Shown here: positions 62,422-64,000 of the stretch, in pieces
How the letters are laid out: each line of letters starts with the position of its first letter
How positions within the stretch are numbered: the first letter of the stretch is position 1
NCBI RefSeq assembly: GCF_006538165.1
Contig: NZ_BDLU01000056.1
Location: forward strand, 31,113 to 95,112
Origin: Komagataeibacter diospyri
Lineage (GTDB): Bacteria > Pseudomonadota > Alphaproteobacteria > Acetobacterales > Acetobacteraceae
Length of the DNA: 64,000 bases
Direction: 5' to 3'
Position numbers and translations under genes: made by a program
Notes under the pieces: model-generated
What the model saw: only the letters and a program-made list of their open reading frames with translations
Database searches by the model: none
What the model was told of the DNA's origin: nothing

Positions 62422-63081
62422 ATGCCGACACCTCTTTCCCTTGAAATCGTGCCTGTTACCGCCTTCGGTCAGAACTGTTCCATATTATGGAATCCCGATA
62501 CGCATCATGCCGTCGTGGTCGATCCGGGGGGCGATGTGCCGCGCATCATGGCGTTCATCACAGGGAAGGGACTGTCGGTGGACGCCATCTGGCTGACTCA
62601 TGGCCATCTGGACCATGCTGGCGGGGCGGATGCGCTGCGCCATGAACTGTCCACGCGGCAGGGGGCCCCGGTGGAGGTTATCGGGCCGGACCGGGCAGAT
62701 GACGCCCTGCTGTCCTCCATTACCCGGCAGGCCGCCCTGTTTGGCCTGAGCGGACTGGAAAATGTGTGTCCGGACCGGTTTGTAAGGCATGGTGAGACGC
62801 TGGACGCGCTGGGGCATCGGTTCGAGGTCCGTCACGTGCCCGGCCACACCCCCGGCCATGTCGTTTTCCATGATCCCGAATCCCGCTTTGCCTTTGTGGG
62901 CGATACCCTGTTTCGTGGCGGGGGGGGGCGCACCGATTTCCCATATGGCGATCATGACCAGCTGATTGAAGCCATACGGCGGGAATTGCTTCCGCTGGGC
63001 GATGATGTCACGATCCTGCCCGGTCATGGTCCCGCAACGACAATCGGTGCGGAACGGAAGGGTAATCCCTTCCTGAACTGA
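62422..63081 (+). CDS. MBL-fold metallo-hydrolase (glyoxalase II-like)
   Basis: Protein of 219 residues. The dinuclear-metal motif THGHLDHAGG is near residue 58, VPGHTPGHV gives the next His, FVGDTLFRGGGGRTDFPYGD supplies the bridging Asp, and ILPGHGPATTIGAERKGNPFL is the final His block. This set and length fit YcbL-like hydroxyacylglutathione hydrolases. It could cleave S-lactoylglutathione or a related thioester. Precedes the DUF192 gene by 35 bp. Confidence 0.92.
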   Translation: MPTPLSLEIVPVTAFGQNCSILWNPDTHHAVVVDPGGDVPRIMAFITGKGLSVDAIWLTHGHLDHAGGADALRHELSTRQGAPVEVIGPDRADDALLSSITRQAALFGLSGLENVCPDRFVRHGETLDALGHRFEVRHVPGHTPGHVVFHDPESRFAFVGDTLFRGGGGRTDFPYGDHDQLIEAIRRELLPLGDDVTILPGHGPATTIGAERKGNPFLN

Positions 63082-63116
63082 CAGGCAGATATAAGGGTGC
63101 AGGAGAGAATTTGCTT

Positions 63117-63629
63117 ATGATGTCCTTCAAGGCAGGCCGATGGCTGGCCCTGGCCGCATGTATGGCCACTGTATCGGTTCCCGCCATGGCGGCGGAGGAA
63201 ACGGGTGAGCCGACCCACGCCCAGCCTGCGCTGCCAACGGTGCCACTGACCATTACGTCGGCTGATGGCGTCAAGCATGTCTTTACAGTGGAAAAGGCCA
63301 TGACCCCGCGGGAGCAGCAGGTCGGCGAGATGTATCGTCCGTCGGTTCCCGCCGATGGCGGCATGATCTTCGTCTGGTCCTACCCCCGTCAGAGCGACAT
63401 GTGGATGCAGCATACGCAGGCGTCACTCGATATCGTCTTTATCGGTGCAGATAACCGTGTGTCCTCCATTGTGGAAAATGCCGTGCCGCTCAGCCTTGCG
63501 CGGATCAGCAGCCATGGCCCCGTGCGCGCCACACTGGAATTGCAGGCCGGAATTACCGAAAAGCTGGGGATCGTTGTGGGGGATAAGGTGGATTCGGCGG
63601 TCCTGAACAGCGGGACGTCCGCTAAGTGA
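63117..63629 (+). CDS. DUF192 exported protein
   Basis: Protein of about 170 residues. The frame starts 63111 as TTG; an ATG at 63117 with AGGAGAG upstream is likelier. Signal peptide WLALAACMATVSVPAMA, then the DUF192 core VEKAMTPREQQVGEMYR, GGMIFVWSYPRQSDMWMQHT, SLDIVFIGADNRVSSIVENA and ATLELQAGITEKLGI. The family is small periplasmic or secreted proteins of unknown role. Clear terminator downstream. Confidence 0.9.
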   Translation: MMSFKAGRWLALAACMATVSVPAMAAEETGEPTHAQPALPTVPLTITSADGVKHVFTVEKAMTPREQQVGEMYRPSVPADGGMIFVWSYPRQSDMWMQHTQASLDIVFIGADNRVSSIVENAVPLSLARISSHGPVRATLELQAGITEKLGIVVGDKVDSAVLNSGTSAK

Positions 63630-63631
63630 TC

Positions 63632-63660
63632 CCAGAATTTACTAGTTTTCTGGCTTTTTT
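63632..63660 (+). terminator. intrinsic terminator
   Basis: CCAGAA (63632-63637) pairs with TTCTGG (63648-63653), followed by C and TTTTTT (63655-63660). It stops the MBL/DUF192 transcript just before the putative rRNA promoter. Confidence 0.85.
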
Positions 63661-63705
63661 GGTTATGTGTTGTGATGGTTTCTGTTTTTTTTTGCAATTT
63701 TATGA

Positions 63706-63734
63706 TTGACGGTTTGAGGGGTGGGTCCTATATC
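63706..63734 (+). promoter_or_regulatory. strong sigma70 promoter, probably of an rRNA operon
   Basis: TTGACG (63706-63711), 17-bp spacer, TATATC (63729-63734). A T-rich run (TTTCTGTTTTTTTTTGC) lies just upstream, where UP elements occur in rRNA promoters. Confidence 0.7.
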
Positions 63735-64000
63735 CCCATTCACCGGCGGCGCTGAGGAAACTTCTTGAGCCTTTCCGGTGGATTTGCTAGGTTATTCGGC
63801 CCTATTGGGTTTTGATCTTTGACAAGAGAATAGAGAGAGTATCTGGAAGGGATATGCTGGCGGCGCGATTGTTGCTCTTTAGGGGGTAATGATTGGCGGT
63901 CTGGACTGGGTGAGGCTGGTCTAGGTAGCTTTGCGTATCTTTTTAGGAATATGCGTTGAGTGTTTTGAAGCTGTATGCGGGTTTATCCTGTTTTATGGTT
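63735..64000 (+). other. probable rRNA operon leader
   Basis: No protein-coding ORF. Two boxA-like antitermination elements are visible: TGATCTTTGACAA (63813-63825) and TGCTCTTTA (63873-63881, matching the start of the E. coli boxA). This, with the strong promoter, suggests the leader of a 16S-23S-5S operon whose first gene begins beyond the window. The window shows no 16S sequence, so this remains inference. Confidence 0.6.

Overview
The window is high-GC chromosomal DNA of an alphaproteobacterium, most probably an acetic acid bacterium (Acetobacteraceae, Komagataeibacter/Gluconacetobacter-like). This is inferred from gene content: an NDUFA12-type complex I accessory protein, MlaD and DUF2155 genes in the alphaproteobacterial order, a lutABC lactate-oxidation operon, a paralogue derived from B12-dependent ribonucleotide reductase, and a short palindromic repeat scattered between genes. 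No phage, plasmid, insertion sequence or CRISPR array is visible.

Left part (1-13.6 kb): small hypothetical genes, ilvD (branched-chain amino acids) divergent from an AsmA-like envelope protein, tRNA-Thr(TGT), a DsbA-like protein, an 8-oxoguanine-deaminase-like amidohydrolase, an SDR oxidoreductase, a soluble-lytic-transglycosylase-like protein and tRNA-Ser(GGA). Six of the eight copies of an ~80 bp double-hairpin repeat lie in the first 9.1 kb; the others are at 38.2 and 43.1 kb. A 1.2 kb stretch (12.2-13.5 kb) has no convincing gene.

Centre-left (13.7-34.4 kb): lepA, a non-autocleaving S24-like regulator with a small overlapping partner, secreted proteins, a DEAD-box helicase, a zinc alcohol dehydrogenase, a FemAB-like protein, and a RidA protein beside a truncated NrdJ-like protein. 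Then the run NDUFA12-mlaD-hyp-DUF2155, otsB-otsA (trehalose), dsbB, nadE, an RTX-type exoprotein with 96-bp tandem repeats, and an HU gene.

Centre-right (34.4-45.9 kb): lutCBA with a divergent LysR regulator and an AT-rich palindrome between them. Next comes a four-gene divergent cluster (zinc-ribbon metallopeptidase and transglutaminase on one strand, circularly permuted ATP-grasp and alpha-E on the other). This is the best candidate in the window for a poorly described biochemical system. tRNA-Gln(TTG), a TetR regulator, proC-ybjN and ubiK follow.

Right part (46-64 kb) is mostly housekeeping on the plus strand: hldD; lgt-midA-like-pgeF; a Pro/Ala-rich lipoprotein; prs; a histidine phosphatase; rplY-pth-ychF; proA-nadD-rsfS-rlmH. 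A CHAP protein, a second RidA and an xdhC-mocA pair lie on the minus strand. A Host_attach-family gene, an MBL-fold hydrolase and a DUF192 protein precede what looks like a ribosomal RNA promoter and leader, whose 16S gene would start beyond the right edge. Many neighbouring genes overlap by 4 bp (ATGA), a sign of translational coupling.
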